Positions 34,081 through 42,907 of a stretch of DNA of 64,000 nt are shown piece after piece (position 1 is the first letter of the stretch; every line of letters starts with the position of its first letter). The notes under the pieces were generated by a model, which saw only the letters and a program-made list of their open reading frames with translations, ran no database searches and was not told the origin of the DNA. Where the stretch lies: NCBI GenBank assembly GCA_022822085.1, contig JAJECK010000153.1, forward strand, positions 16,515-80,514, written 5' to 3'. The position numbers and the translations under genes are program-made. This stretch comes from Candidatus Poribacteria bacterium. Its GTDB lineage: Bacteria; Poribacteria; WGA-4E; WGA-3G.

Positions 34081-36954
34081 TTGGTTGTCCTTTTATCGGT
34101 TTCCACAACAACATTTGCGGTGGATTACGTCCTCATTTTGGGTGGAGTTGGAGGGGAAAAATCCTATTACGATCAGTTTTGGAGTGCGACTTCCCGTTTC
34201 CATCAATTACTTACAGAACAATACGGTTTTGATACCGATCAAATTACTTTTCTTTTTGAGGATGCAGGTACACTACCCGGTTTAGTCACGGGAGAAGTGA
34301 AACGTGAACCTGTTTTGGAAGCCTTTGCAGCACTTGCAGAAAAGGTTCAACCAATGGATAGATTTATCTTATTCATGATTGGACATGCTTCCCGTGGTTC
34401 GTCAGGTGTGAAGTTCAATTTACCGGGACGCGATATTTCACAAGCAGAATATACCGATAGCATAAACAAAATAAGTGCAGAACAGCAGCTACTGATTTTT
34501 GGGTTTCCCTATAGTGCAAGGATGGTTCAAGGTATTAGTAAGACTGGACGAATTATAATTACTTCAAGTTCTGTAAAAGAAGGGTATGCCTCACAAGTAG
34601 GTTTTGGTGATCTGTTCGTGGATGTATTTTCAGAACCTACTGCTGATACAAATACTGATGGAGCGATATCCATTTTAGAGGCATTTGTCTGGTTGCAAAC
34701 TCGCGTGGACGAATGGTATGAACAAGATGGCGCGATGCAGGCGGAACACCCGCACATTGATGACAATGGAGATGGTCGTGCATCCCGTAAAGACATAGAA
34801 GCAAACGGAGAGGGGACACTTGCAGACAAGTCGTTTTTGGGTAAACGGCTCATACCTTTACCTGAAATAGAACAAACTCAGCAAGACGATTCGGATGTGC
34901 TACCTATTCCACCTACAGATGAAGATGGTCATATCTCCGAAGAAGAAAAAGAGGCAGATCTAGAAACGTTTGGGATGAAAGGTAAATCTTCTTTACCATA
35001 TAACTTCATCAGTGAAGCTGACGAACAAAGTATTCAGGAAAGTATTAAGAATGCTCCATCCATGGAAGCACACCCTGATGACGGTGCGGTTGTGTTGTGG
35101 GAATCTGAGGTATTTGATCTTGATGAGGATGGTAAACGTGTTTATTCTACACGTCGTGTTGTTAAAATATTGAATAAAGATGGATATCATCTTGGAGAAA
35201 TTCGTATTCCTTATGCACAGGGTGGGGATGATGTGACGATACATCATGCACGAACAATTCTCCCTGATGGCACTCAAGTAGAACTGGATGAAAGTGATAT
35301 TGTGCGTGGAATACCTCCAGCAAGTGCGACTGAAATGGGGTTATTGGTAAATACACGTCTGTTGTACTTTGAATTACCGAATATTAGTGATGGTTGTATC
35401 ATTGACTATGCCTATTCCACAAAGAATTTAAGAGATGCAATGAAAAATGAGTTTTGGCGGCAGGTGTTCTTCCAATTGGATGAACCTATTCAATTTTATC
35501 GTCTGACTGCACATATACCGAAGAAAAAACAACTCAATTACGAAGTCGATGGACCACAGATTGAACCAACAGTCACCGAAAATAACTACACTCGGACTTA
35601 TACGTTTGAGGTGAATAATGTGCCAGCATTACGAAGTGAACCGTTGATGCCAGCTGTATCGGATATTGCTTATAGCATTAGTCTAACATCACTGGATTCT
35701 TGGGATGAATTGGTCTCTTGGTATGCAACACTTATTCGAGAACAGGATAGAGTTACAAAGGAAATTGAGGCAAAGACGAAAGAGTTGATTTTTGGTGCGT
35801 TGACACGACAAGAAAAAATCAAGAGATTGTATGAATTCGTTGCCAGGAACATCAAGTATGCGGGAGACGAACGCGGAATTTGGGCTATCAAACCGTATCC
35901 TGCAGGTGAGGTATTGAAAAAAGAGTGGGGTGATTGTAAAGGCAAATCTACCTTACTTTCTACGATGCTTCGTGTAGCTGGAATAGATTCTTATCCTGTG
36001 CTGATATCTGCTGGTAAGGCAAGTAGAATTGTTCAGGATGTTCCCTCTCTGGCATATTTTAATCACATGATTCTTGCTGTAGATGGCGGCAAAAATAAGG
36101 AGTTGATATGGCTTGATCCGACTGCACATACTTGTGCTTATGGTGATATTCCTGCGGGTGATCAGGATAGATGGACTTTGATTATCAACACCGATGCCGC
36201 TAAGACGGAGGGCGTTGATTTAGGTGCAACCCTTGAGGAAAATCAAATACTTGATGGAGAAAAAGTCAAACAACATCTTTATGCATTTCAAAAGAGTCCT
36301 ATGCTTCCAGCAAATTCAAATGTTAGAAGAACAGAAACGCATGTTATAGTTAAAGAGGATATGAGTTTGGAAGTAACACAAGAACTGCAAGTATCTGGAG
36401 AATTTAATTCAAGGCTTCGTTCGCGTCTTTTAGCAACAAGTCATCGTGAAGAGAGAATTCAATTTCTACGCGATACCTTTGAATTAGATGAACGGGCGAA
36501 AGTAGTAGATTTTGAATTTTCAGATCTCAAAGCGATGAGACCAGAATTAAAGATTAAACTTATATGGTCGTGTCAGGGTTATTTGTATGAAATTGCAGAT
36601 CAATTTATATTGGAGTTACCTGTGGTCAACCATCCGTATGCGAAGTTGCTACGTGATGATGAACGTTCCCATCCAGCTGTTATTGGCAAGGCACTCACAT
36701 TTGAGGACATAATCACTGTTGATGTGGAAGCACCTTATGCAATCAAGATGGTCCCTCTGGAAAATAAGCTACAGACAGATGTAGCAGAAATTCAATTGGA
36801 GTACAAGAAGTCTGAACGGAAGGCAGAGATGAAACAGGTTGTTCGTTTCCACGTCCCAAAAGTTGAAGTCACAAAAATTGGACATCTGAAAGATGTTGTC
36901 AGAATAGCATCAAGTAATAGCACGAAACGATTTATCTTAACGCGAAACCCATAG
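34057..36954 (+). CDS. Exported caspase-like (C13-type) / DUF3857 / transglutaminase-like fusion
   Basis: 965 residues. Signal peptide at 1-21. Residues 22-215 resemble a peptidase C13/caspase-like fold (DYVLILGGVGG, RFILFMIGHASRGSSGVKFN), with H110 in place but the cysteine position reading IFGFPYSARM, so it is probably inactive. Two Ca2+-loop-like segments follow (DTNTDGAIS near 197, DDNGDGRAS near 234). DUF3857 spans about 345-530, then a transglutaminase core with an intact triad: C627 (WGDCKGKS), H670 (YFNHMIL) and D687 (WLDPTA). A C-terminal beta domain ends the protein. DUF3857-transglutaminase proteins are exported with unknown substrates. MoxR follows. Confidence 0.83.
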   Translation: MRRIIIAILVVLLSVSTTTFAVDYVLILGGVGGEKSYYDQFWSATSRFHQLLTEQYGFDTDQITFLFEDAGTLPGLVTGEVKREPVLEAFAALAEKVQPMDRFILFMIGHASRGSSGVKFNLPGRDISQAEYTDSINKISAEQQLLIFGFPYSARMVQGISKTGRIIITSSSVKEGYASQVGFGDLFVDVFSEPTADTNTDGAISILEAFVWLQTRVDEWYEQDGAMQAEHPHIDDNGDGRASRKDIEANGEGTLADKSFLGKRLIPLPEIEQTQQDDSDVLPIPPTDEDGHISEEEKEADLETFGMKGKSSLPYNFISEADEQSIQESIKNAPSMEAHPDDGAVVLWESEVFDLDEDGKRVYSTRRVVKILNKDGYHLGEIRIPYAQGGDDVTIHHARTILPDGTQVELDESDIVRGIPPASATEMGLLVNTRLLYFELPNISDGCIIDYAYSTKNLRDAMKNEFWRQVFFQLDEPIQFYRLTAHIPKKKQLNYEVDGPQIEPTVTENNYTRTYTFEVNNVPALRSEPLMPAVSDIAYSISLTSLDSWDELVSWYATLIREQDRVTKEIEAKTKELIFGALTRQEKIKRLYEFVARNIKYAGDERGIWAIKPYPAGEVLKKEWGDCKGKSTLLSTMLRVAGIDSYPVLISAGKASRIVQDVPSLAYFNHMILAVDGGKNKELIWLDPTAHTCAYGDIPAGDQDRWTLIINTDAAKTEGVDLGATLEENQILDGEKVKQHLYAFQKSPMLPANSNVRRTETHVIVKEDMSLEVTQELQVSGEFNSRLRSRLLATSHREERIQFLRDTFELDERAKVVDFEFSDLKAMRPELKIKLIWSCQGYLYEIADQFILELPVVNHPYAKLLRDDERSHPAVIGKALTFEDIITVDVEAPYAIKMVPLENKLQTDVAEIQLEYKKSERKAEMKQVVRFHVPKVEVTKIGHLKDVVRIASSNSTKRFILTRNP

Positions 36955-37016
36955 ACTGAATAGTTTTTTAATTAAGACCAGTAATCATAATTTTAAACAG
37001 ATAAAGGAGTGTGAAA

Positions 37017-38024
37017 ATGGCAGCAACAGAAGAAGTTAAAGCAATTGAAGAATTGATGGAAAGCCAGGAATTAATTGTGGCGCAGCTCAAGAAAGTAATT
37101 ATCGGTCAAGAAGAGGTTATCAATCAGATGCTGATGGCACTTTTTGCAGGCGGACACTGCCTCGTGGAAGGTGTCCCTGGATTAGCAAAAACATTGATGA
37201 TCAAAACTCTTGCGGATATTTTGAATCTGCAATTTGGGCGAATTCAGTTCACACCGGATTTAATGCCTGCTGATATTATTGGTACCGATGTGCTTGAGGA
37301 GGATCGTACTACGGGGCATCGGACTATCCGTTTTATTCAAGGTCCGATTTTTGCAAATATACTCCTTGCTGATGAGATAAACCGTACGCCGCCCAAAACA
37401 CAAGCTGCGCTATTGGAAGCGATGCAGGAACATCATGTCACTGCTGGTGGTAATCAGTACAATCTGACAGAGCCTTTCTTTGTTCTTGCTACACAGAATC
37501 CGATTGAACAGGAAGGGACATATCCGTTACCGGAAGCACAACTTGACCGGTTTATGTTCAAAATAGTGATAGATTATCCTGCTGAAGATGAGGAGGTAGA
37601 GATTGTCTCCACAACAACTGGAGCAGAAGAACCTGAATTAGAGACTGCCCTTTCCGGTGAGGCAATTGTGTCATTGCACCAGATCGTGCGTAGAGTCCCA
37701 GCTGCAGACAATGTAGTGCAATATGCTGTCAAATTAGCGCGTGCAACTCGTCCTAAAGAAAAAGATTCTCCAGATTTTGTGCAGCAATGGGTGCGGTGGG
37801 GTGCTGGTCCGCGTGCTGGGCAATATCTAATATTAGGAGCAAAATCCAGAGCGATTCTTAAAGGTCGTTACAACGCTTCTATAGAAGATGTGAAGTCAGT
37901 TGCACCTGCCGTGCTTCGGCATCGCGTTTTGACAAATTTCCACGCCGAAGCAGAAGGTGTTGGACCTGATACAGTTGTTGAACGTTTGATAGAGACAGTT
38001 CAAGAACCCTCGGTCAAGATGTAA
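37017..38024 (+). CDS. MoxR-family AAA+ ATPase
   Basis: 335 residues from the ATG at 37017, seven bases after AAAGGAG; the GTG at 37011 would leave one base of spacing. Walker A is GVPGLAKT, Walker [21 protein letters not shown], sensor 1 [20 protein letters not shown] followed by LDRF. C-terminal helical lid follows. MoxR ATPases act as chaperones that mature or load metal-dependent complexes, usually with DUF58 and VWA proteins. Neither is adjacent here, so the client is not visible. Confidence 0.95.
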   Translation: MAATEEVKAIEELMESQELIVAQLKKVIIGQEEVINQMLMALFAGGHCLVEGVPGLAKTLMIKTLADILNLQFGRIQFTPDLMPADIIGTDVLEEDRTTGHRTIRFIQGPIFANILLADEINRTPPKTQAALLEAMQEHHVTAGGNQYNLTEPFFVLATQNPIEQEGTYPLPEAQLDRFMFKIVIDYPAEDEEVEIVSTTTGAEEPELETALSGEAIVSLHQIVRRVPAADNVVQYAVKLARATRPKEKDSPDFVQQWVRWGAGPRAGQYLILGAKSRAILKGRYNASIEDVKSVAPAVLRHRVLTNFHAEAEGVGPDTVVERLIETVQEPSVKM

Positions 38025-38108
38025 TAGTATCATCAATAGCATTTGAGACTAAGGTGAAAACACTTTTATCCGGAAAAGCTATAAGTGTTTCTCCGACAAA
38101 TTTAAAAC

Positions 38109-38795
38109 ATGAAAATTTCGGTTATAATTCCTGTATTGAATGAAGAAGAAGCGATAGCAAACGTCATCAATGATATACCTAAGAGTTTCGTAGAAGAGAT
38201 AATCGTTGTTGACAATGGGTGTACTGATCGCACCGTAGAAATCGCTAAAAAGCATGGAGTAAGGATTGTTACTGAACCGCGGCGAGGTTATGGTAGTGCA
38301 TGTCTGGCAGGAATTGCAGCTACTCAAAAACCGGATATTGTTGTGTTTTTGGATGGTGATTTTAGCGATGACCCAACAGAGATGTTCTCACTTGTTCAAC
38401 CTATACTGGATGGACAGGTAGAATTTGTTATCGGAACACGTCAACCGACCGAGAAAGGGGCATTGTTACCTCAGGCACGATTCGGGAACAAACTCGCAAC
38501 ACTACTTATGCGTGTCTTTTTTGGTGTGAAGTATACCGATTTGGGGCCCTTTCGTGCTATTCGATATGACAAACTCATGGTATTGAACATGCAGGACAAA
38601 AATTTTGGGTGGACAATTGAGATGCAGCTCAAAGCTGCGAAATTGGAGATGAAAGTGCTTGAAGTTCCCGTGAGTTATCGCAAACGGATTGGCACATCAA
38701 AAATTAGTGGGACTGTTATGGGTAGTATACGTGCGGGGATAAAAATACTATCAACTCTCTTTCGTTACGGTTTCTTTCACCGATCAATCAACTAA
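38109..38795 (+). CDS. Family 2 glycosyltransferase, DPM1/DolP-mannosyltransferase-like
   Basis: 228 residues, cytoplasmic. GT-A fold with ISVIIPVLNEEEAIANVI, IVVDNGCTDRTVEIAKK and VVFLDGDFSDDP as the DxD nucleotide-sugar site; FGVKYTDLGPFRAIRYD and GWTIEMQLKAAKLEMKVLE follow as in polyprenyl-phosphate glycosyltransferases. It lacks the C-terminal membrane anchors found in some homologues. Likely transfers a sugar from a nucleotide donor to a lipid-linked acceptor. A hairpin AAACACTT/AAGTGTTT at 38058-38090 precedes it. Confidence 0.9.
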   Translation: MKISVIIPVLNEEEAIANVINDIPKSFVEEIIVVDNGCTDRTVEIAKKHGVRIVTEPRRGYGSACLAGIAATQKPDIVVFLDGDFSDDPTEMFSLVQPILDGQVEFVIGTRQPTEKGALLPQARFGNKLATLLMRVFFGVKYTDLGPFRAIRYDKLMVLNMQDKNFGWTIEMQLKAAKLEMKVLEVPVSYRKRIGTSKISGTVMGSIRAGIKILSTLFRYGFFHRSIN

Positions 38796-38835
38796 CTCCA
38801 TATCTCTAATTTTGGAAACAACAGGTTAAGATTTA

Positions 38836-39534
38836 ATGTTTACTGAATTTTCTGTCAAAGTTTCTGGTTTTCATGATTTTATGGGTGAAATACCCTCTGG
38901 ATCAGTAGACCTTATCTTGACTGACCCTCCATACTGTATAAGTAAAAAAACAGGCTTTTCCGATGTTGTGAACGGAGTTGAAAGATTTGCTGTCAGCATG
39001 GATTTTGGTCCCTGGGATCATGTTGAGATAAATCTTGATGATATGGCACATGTGTTTTATAAAACCTTACGTCGTGGTGGGACAGCAATTGTCTGGTATG
39101 ACCTGTGGAAAATAGGGAAGGTTAAAGATGCAATGGAAACGGCTGGATTTAAGATGATCCGTCAGATTATATGGCAGAAAACTAACCCCGTGCCGCTGAA
39201 TATGCGTGCAACTTATCTTTCAAACAGTAGAGAAATGGCTGTTGTAGGTGTGAAAGTTGGAAAACCTACGTTTAATAGCGAGTATGATTCTGGTATCTAT
39301 GAGTATCCTATTCCACGACACAAAGGTAAAAGACAACACCCTACACAAAAACCGTTATTGTTGTTTGAGGATTTAGTGAACAAGCATAGTAACAAAGGGG
39401 ACCTCGTTGTTGATCCATTTCTTGGTTCGGGTACTACTGGGGTTGCAGCTGTAAAAAAATGCCGCAACTTTAGAGGATGTGATATAGATGAGAATTATGT
39501 GAAGATTTCGCAGGAGAGATTGGAGAATGCATAG
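38836..39534 (+). CDS. Solitary DNA methyltransferase, DPPY type (beta class)
   Basis: 232 residues. Motif IV is TDPPYCIS near residue 30, motif I (DPFLGSGTTGVAAV) near residue 195; this IV-before-I order is the beta class. The QKTNPVPLN and REMAVVGVK segments and KRQHPTQKP are typical of N6-adenine or N4-cytosine DNA methyltransferases. The target site cannot be read. At 232 residues it is near the small end for the class because the target-recognition region is short. No restriction endonuclease or specificity subunit is nearby. Confidence 0.9.
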   Translation: MFTEFSVKVSGFHDFMGEIPSGSVDLILTDPPYCISKKTGFSDVVNGVERFAVSMDFGPWDHVEINLDDMAHVFYKTLRRGGTAIVWYDLWKIGKVKDAMETAGFKMIRQIIWQKTNPVPLNMRATYLSNSREMAVVGVKVGKPTFNSEYDSGIYEYPIPRHKGKRQHPTQKPLLLFEDLVNKHSNKGDLVVDPFLGSGTTGVAAVKKCRNFRGCDIDENYVKISQERLENA

Positions 39535-39671
39535 AAAACGGAGTATGATGAATATCATTCCTCAATAATTCAGTGAGGAAGCAGGAATGCTTATACTTCA
39601 TTTCTACCTATAACAGGGACTTATTAACCTTGAAGATAATAGTTTGACTTCAATAACAAAGGAGAATTGTA

Positions 39672-40619
39672 ATGAAAAGTCGTATAACTCTTCTTATTTT
39701 AATTTTGATTGCAATTATGATGAATGGTATCATACACGCTGATACAATCATTACAGATGGATTGTTAAGTTATTGGTCATTTGATCTAAACAACATTGAA
39801 GATGGAATAATAGAGGATGTTTGGGGAGAAAATGATGCGACAATTAAGGGAAATCCGAAAGTAACCGGCGGACTTATCAGACAAGGTCTCGAATTTGATG
39901 GAACTGGCGATTATGTTGTCTTGGAAAACCTCGGAAATCTTCAAACGCGAACCGGACCATCTACTATTGAATTATGGGTGAAAACCAGTGATGTCTCAAC
40001 TTATAGAACACTCTTTAGAGTTCTTGAGCCCCCTTGTTCCACCAGAAATACAGGTTGGGGGTTGAGTATCAACGCATCATGGAAAATTCCTAAGTTTCAA
40101 AGGCCTGCGCACCCTAATCCAGTACCTCAACAACAAGAAGGGATATTCTTCCAAGAGGGGTCTCTGCTTTATGAAAATAATCGAAATGGGAAACGAACAT
40201 GGTGTCACTATTTATTAGGAGGATTACGGCACACAATTTCGGATGGGAAATGGCATCATATTGTATTTGTTACTGATGCACTTTATATAGACGAGAAAGG
40301 GACGGAATGGAAAACAAGTAATCTCTATATAAATAACATACATCAGCCTATGTCTTCTCTGCCTATGCCTTGGGGAAGATTTAGAGATAAAGATATTGAT
40401 GATTTTGTCCCATTTACGCAACCTGTCTATCTTGGTGCTACTAACAATAAAGGTAAGGCAGAAGCGTATTTCCGTGGTGTTATTGATGAGGTGCGAGTGT
40501 ATAACCGTGCGATTACTCATGAGGAAGTCACGCATAATTTCGTATCTCGGCTCGGTCTTGCAGTTGAACCTACCCATAAATTGTCTGTAGCCTGGGGCGA
40601 ACTGAAGACCAGACGTTAG
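39672..40619 (+). CDS. Exported LamG protein with WGxxK tag
   Basis: 315 residues; AAAGGAG seven bases before the ATG. Signal peptide at 1-23 (GIIHA-D). A LamG-like domain with a long insert: LLSYWSFDLNN, GNPKVTGGLIRQGLEFDGTG, YVVLENL at the start; WHHIVFVTDALYID in the middle; FRGVIDEVRVYNRAITHEEV at the end. The insert (about residues 115-180) is larger than in the three tandem LamG proteins and contains two cysteines. Tail AVEPTHKLSVAWGELK plus three residues matches the shared C-terminal tag. Ends TAG. The next gene starts 33 bases later, so these two likely form an operon. Confidence 0.9.
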   Translation: MKSRITLLILILIAIMMNGIIHADTIITDGLLSYWSFDLNNIEDGIIEDVWGENDATIKGNPKVTGGLIRQGLEFDGTGDYVVLENLGNLQTRTGPSTIELWVKTSDVSTYRTLFRVLEPPCSTRNTGWGLSINASWKIPKFQRPAHPNPVPQQQEGIFFQEGSLLYENNRNGKRTWCHYLLGGLRHTISDGKWHHIVFVTDALYIDEKGTEWKTSNLYINNIHQPMSSLPMPWGRFRDKDIDDFVPFTQPVYLGATNNKGKAEAYFRGVIDEVRVYNRAITHEEVTHNFVSRLGLAVEPTHKLSVAWGELKTRR

Positions 40620-40652
40620 CCTCATACACATGCATAAAAAAGGAGAGTTTAC

Positions 40653-41654
40653 ATGAAAAACTTAATTACTCTGTTTTGTTTGTTTGTAATTTGTCTTCTG
40701 CCAGTTACCACACGTGCGGATGTATCTGGTGAAATCGTCCTTGTCCATCCGGTGAAACAGCGCGAACTCTGGATCACGCATTTAAACGTCGGCGGCACCA
40801 CACATCAGATTTATGAACATGAACCTGAGCCTAATTTTCGTATATTAGATGTAGTTACGCAGAAAGGCGGGAAATACATTGCATTCTTAGCCCGTTCTGG
40901 CGACGAAGCTGCAGGTATACATTTACATAATATATACATTATATACATTTTTAATAAATATCGACGCGGAGAAAAAGCGTTAAACATCACACAAAATCGT
41001 TTTGGCGAGATAGATGAACGTGGTTTTGACATTTCAAAAAACGGAGATATTGTCTTCGCAAGTGAACGTCCACCCGCGGGTGTAATGAAAGGAATCTACC
41101 TCATTCCACGGACTGAATTTCAGGAAACAGCACCCCGTGCTACCATGTTAGTAAAAAACGCTTACGATCCTGTATGGTTTCCAGATGGAGAAAGGATTGC
41201 CTTCGTTGAAGACCACCACATATATATCCTCACGGTTGCTACAGGAGAGAAAATCCCGCTAAATGTTAAGGGGTACTTGCCTACTGTTTCACCAAACGGT
41301 CAATATATCGCGCTGACAAAAAAGATTTTTGCTCTGGTCGTGTCTCAAATTGATATTCATTCACTTTCCACACAAAAACTACTGAGCACGAGAAATCCGA
41401 CACACAATAGTTTTTTGATGGATTTCAAATGGGCACCGGATGACGATCACCTTGTTTTCACGACCCTGACGGGTCGCAAGCATCATGTAATGTCTTTTAA
41501 TCAGCAGATCCAACATCTTGGGAAACAGAAAGATTTTTTGGATCAAGGTATATTTGGACACCATATCGTCATATACGATTGGACGCACAGCGGAGCATAT
41601 TCCATTGATTCTAATGTTCACATTACAACTCTCTGGGGCAAACTGAAGATGTAG
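40653..41654 (+). CDS. Exported beta-propeller (TolB/WD40-like) protein with the WGxxK tag
   Basis: 333 residues; AAAAGGAG precedes the ATG. Signal peptide at 1-22 (TTRA-D). Propeller blades resemble PD40/TolB-like repeats: KYIAFLARSGDEA, YDPVWFPDGERIAFV, LPTVSPNGQYIAL, FKWAPDDDHLVFT. No LamG domain. The end reads SIDSNVHITTLWGKLK plus one residue, and aligns without gaps to the tag of the LamG proteins, although the rest of the protein is unrelated. Located 33 bases after the LamG gene; the two probably act together outside the cytoplasm. Confidence 0.8.
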   Translation: MKNLITLFCLFVICLLPVTTRADVSGEIVLVHPVKQRELWITHLNVGGTTHQIYEHEPEPNFRILDVVTQKGGKYIAFLARSGDEAAGIHLHNIYIIYIFNKYRRGEKALNITQNRFGEIDERGFDISKNGDIVFASERPPAGVMKGIYLIPRTEFQETAPRATMLVKNAYDPVWFPDGERIAFVEDHHIYILTVATGEKIPLNVKGYLPTVSPNGQYIALTKKIFALVVSQIDIHSLSTQKLLSTRNPTHNSFLMDFKWAPDDDHLVFTTLTGRKHHVMSFNQQIQHLGKQKDFLDQGIFGHHIVIYDWTHSGAYSIDSNVHITTLWGKLKM

Positions 41655-41756
41655 TCTGACAACCAGCCAGGAGTGTTTAGTTTTAAGAAGTTGGTCCATC
41701 AAAAAGTATAATAACCATCATTCTGAGTATGTTTGTGATATCTTTAAGCAGCACTT

Positions 41757-42710
41757 ATGAGACATTTTATTACAGAAAAATATTGGTCCGTCCAACAACT
41801 AAATATCTTTCAGGATATTTCCGATGCTGATGCTTATTCTTTAGATCGGATTATCTCGGACAAAGAACTAAAACATGAAGAACGTATCTGCGATGAAGGG
41901 GTTTATTTTATAAAAGATGGTAGAATTAAGATTACCGAGGAAAATTTAGAAGAAATTCCTAAACAGAATGATACTCAATCAAGAAATTCAAAATCAGATG
42001 AGAAAACAGAAACCAAGGCGGTATTGGAACAGGGAGAGTTGTTTGGTGTGTTTTCGGATGATGAGAATATATTAAACAAAAGCACAGATACACTTACTTA
42101 TGCGGAATGTTTGACTGAAGTCTGTGTTGGAATTGCTTCAACACGAGATTTTTCGTTTTTTCTCAAACGGAAACCGCATCTGACTTTGCCTTTACTTGAA
42201 AAAACAATACTTGATATATTCACCGATACTTTCTTTAAAGGTAGACAGGGAAAACGGAAAGAACTATTGAAAAGACATAACATTTTAAATATTACCTCAA
42301 CTCCTGACCGGAAACGGTTCAATGCTTTCAATAATATAGCATTTAGAACAGTGTCCTCTCGTCTGGCACTTTTATTACAGAATCTGGCTTCAGTGTCAGA
42401 TAATAAGGGAGTTGTATTAGTGCCTCGTCTATCAATCAAAAGGATCTCAAAATTAATTGGCACTTCAACAGAAATAATTGATAAACTATTGGAAACATTC
42501 AAACAACATCACGTTATAGACAAGCGACGTGGTCGGATACAGATTTTGAATGTATGGAAGTTAAAGCAGATCTCGGATGCACGCATGAAAACACTTACGC
42601 CACGGAAAGAATTTGTCTCAATATCTGATGAAGAACTGGATTTTGAAGCACTCATAAGTGGTCAAGTCCGCGGTGAGCCTGAATCTGCATCCACTTTAAC
42701 TGGAAAGTAA
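41757..42710 (+). CDS. Crp/Fnr-family transcriptional regulator with an insert in the sensor domain
   Basis: 317 residues. The N-terminal half is a cyclic-nucleotide-binding-like beta roll (ICDEGVYFIKDGRIKITEEN, LEQGELFGVFSDDEN) broken by an about 25-residue polar insert (PKQNDTQSRNSKSDEKTETK). The arginine-phosphate site expected for cAMP is not obvious. The C-terminal half has a Crp-type winged helix: FRTVSSRLALLLQNLA, LSIKRISKLIGTSTEIIDK and RRGRIQILNV. An acidic tail follows. It is probably a global or local activator with an effector other than cAMP; target genes are unknown. Confidence 0.78.
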   Translation: MRHFITEKYWSVQQLNIFQDISDADAYSLDRIISDKELKHEERICDEGVYFIKDGRIKITEENLEEIPKQNDTQSRNSKSDEKTETKAVLEQGELFGVFSDDENILNKSTDTLTYAECLTEVCVGIASTRDFSFFLKRKPHLTLPLLEKTILDIFTDTFFKGRQGKRKELLKRHNILNITSTPDRKRFNAFNNIAFRTVSSRLALLLQNLASVSDNKGVVLVPRLSIKRISKLIGTSTEIIDKLLETFKQHHVIDKRRGRIQILNVWKLKQISDARMKTLTPRKEFVSISDEELDFEALISGQVRGEPESASTLTGK

Positions 42711-42739
42711 ACTATGATAAGGTTACTTGATTAACATTA

Positions 42740-42890
42740 TTATAGTAAAATTCGAAAATATGTTCACATTTCAATGAACAACAATCCCACATACTCGCGC
42801 TGGCGAGGCGGGGAATGCCTAAATGGCATTCATACCGTTGATTTCTTCCTAACCTCGCCAATGTCCAGTTAATTGTGGTTTTTACTATAA
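42740..42890. mobile_element. MITE-like element with 11-bp terminal inverted repeats TTATAGTAAAA
   Basis: TTATAGTAAAA at 42740-42750 and its reverse complement at 42880-42890 bound a 151-base element. Inside is a palindromic core: CTGGCGAGG, GAATGCCTAAATGGCATTC, CCTAACCTCGCC. The element ends 18 bases before the M28 peptidase start. A second copy is at 53552-53853. Confidence 0.65.
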
Positions 42891-42907
42891 TTGGTATTTT
42901 GGAGAAT

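Noticed and set aside
38058..38090. Terminator hairpin between MoxR and the glycosyltransferase
   Set aside because: The 8-bp stem (AAACACTT/AAGTGTTT) is AT-rich and has no T-run after it.
10101..39534. A defence island joining the HEPN protein, DUF3990 pair and solitary methyltransferase
   Set aside because: They are separated by long runs of housekeeping and envelope genes, about 18 and 8 kb apart, with no shared operon or border.
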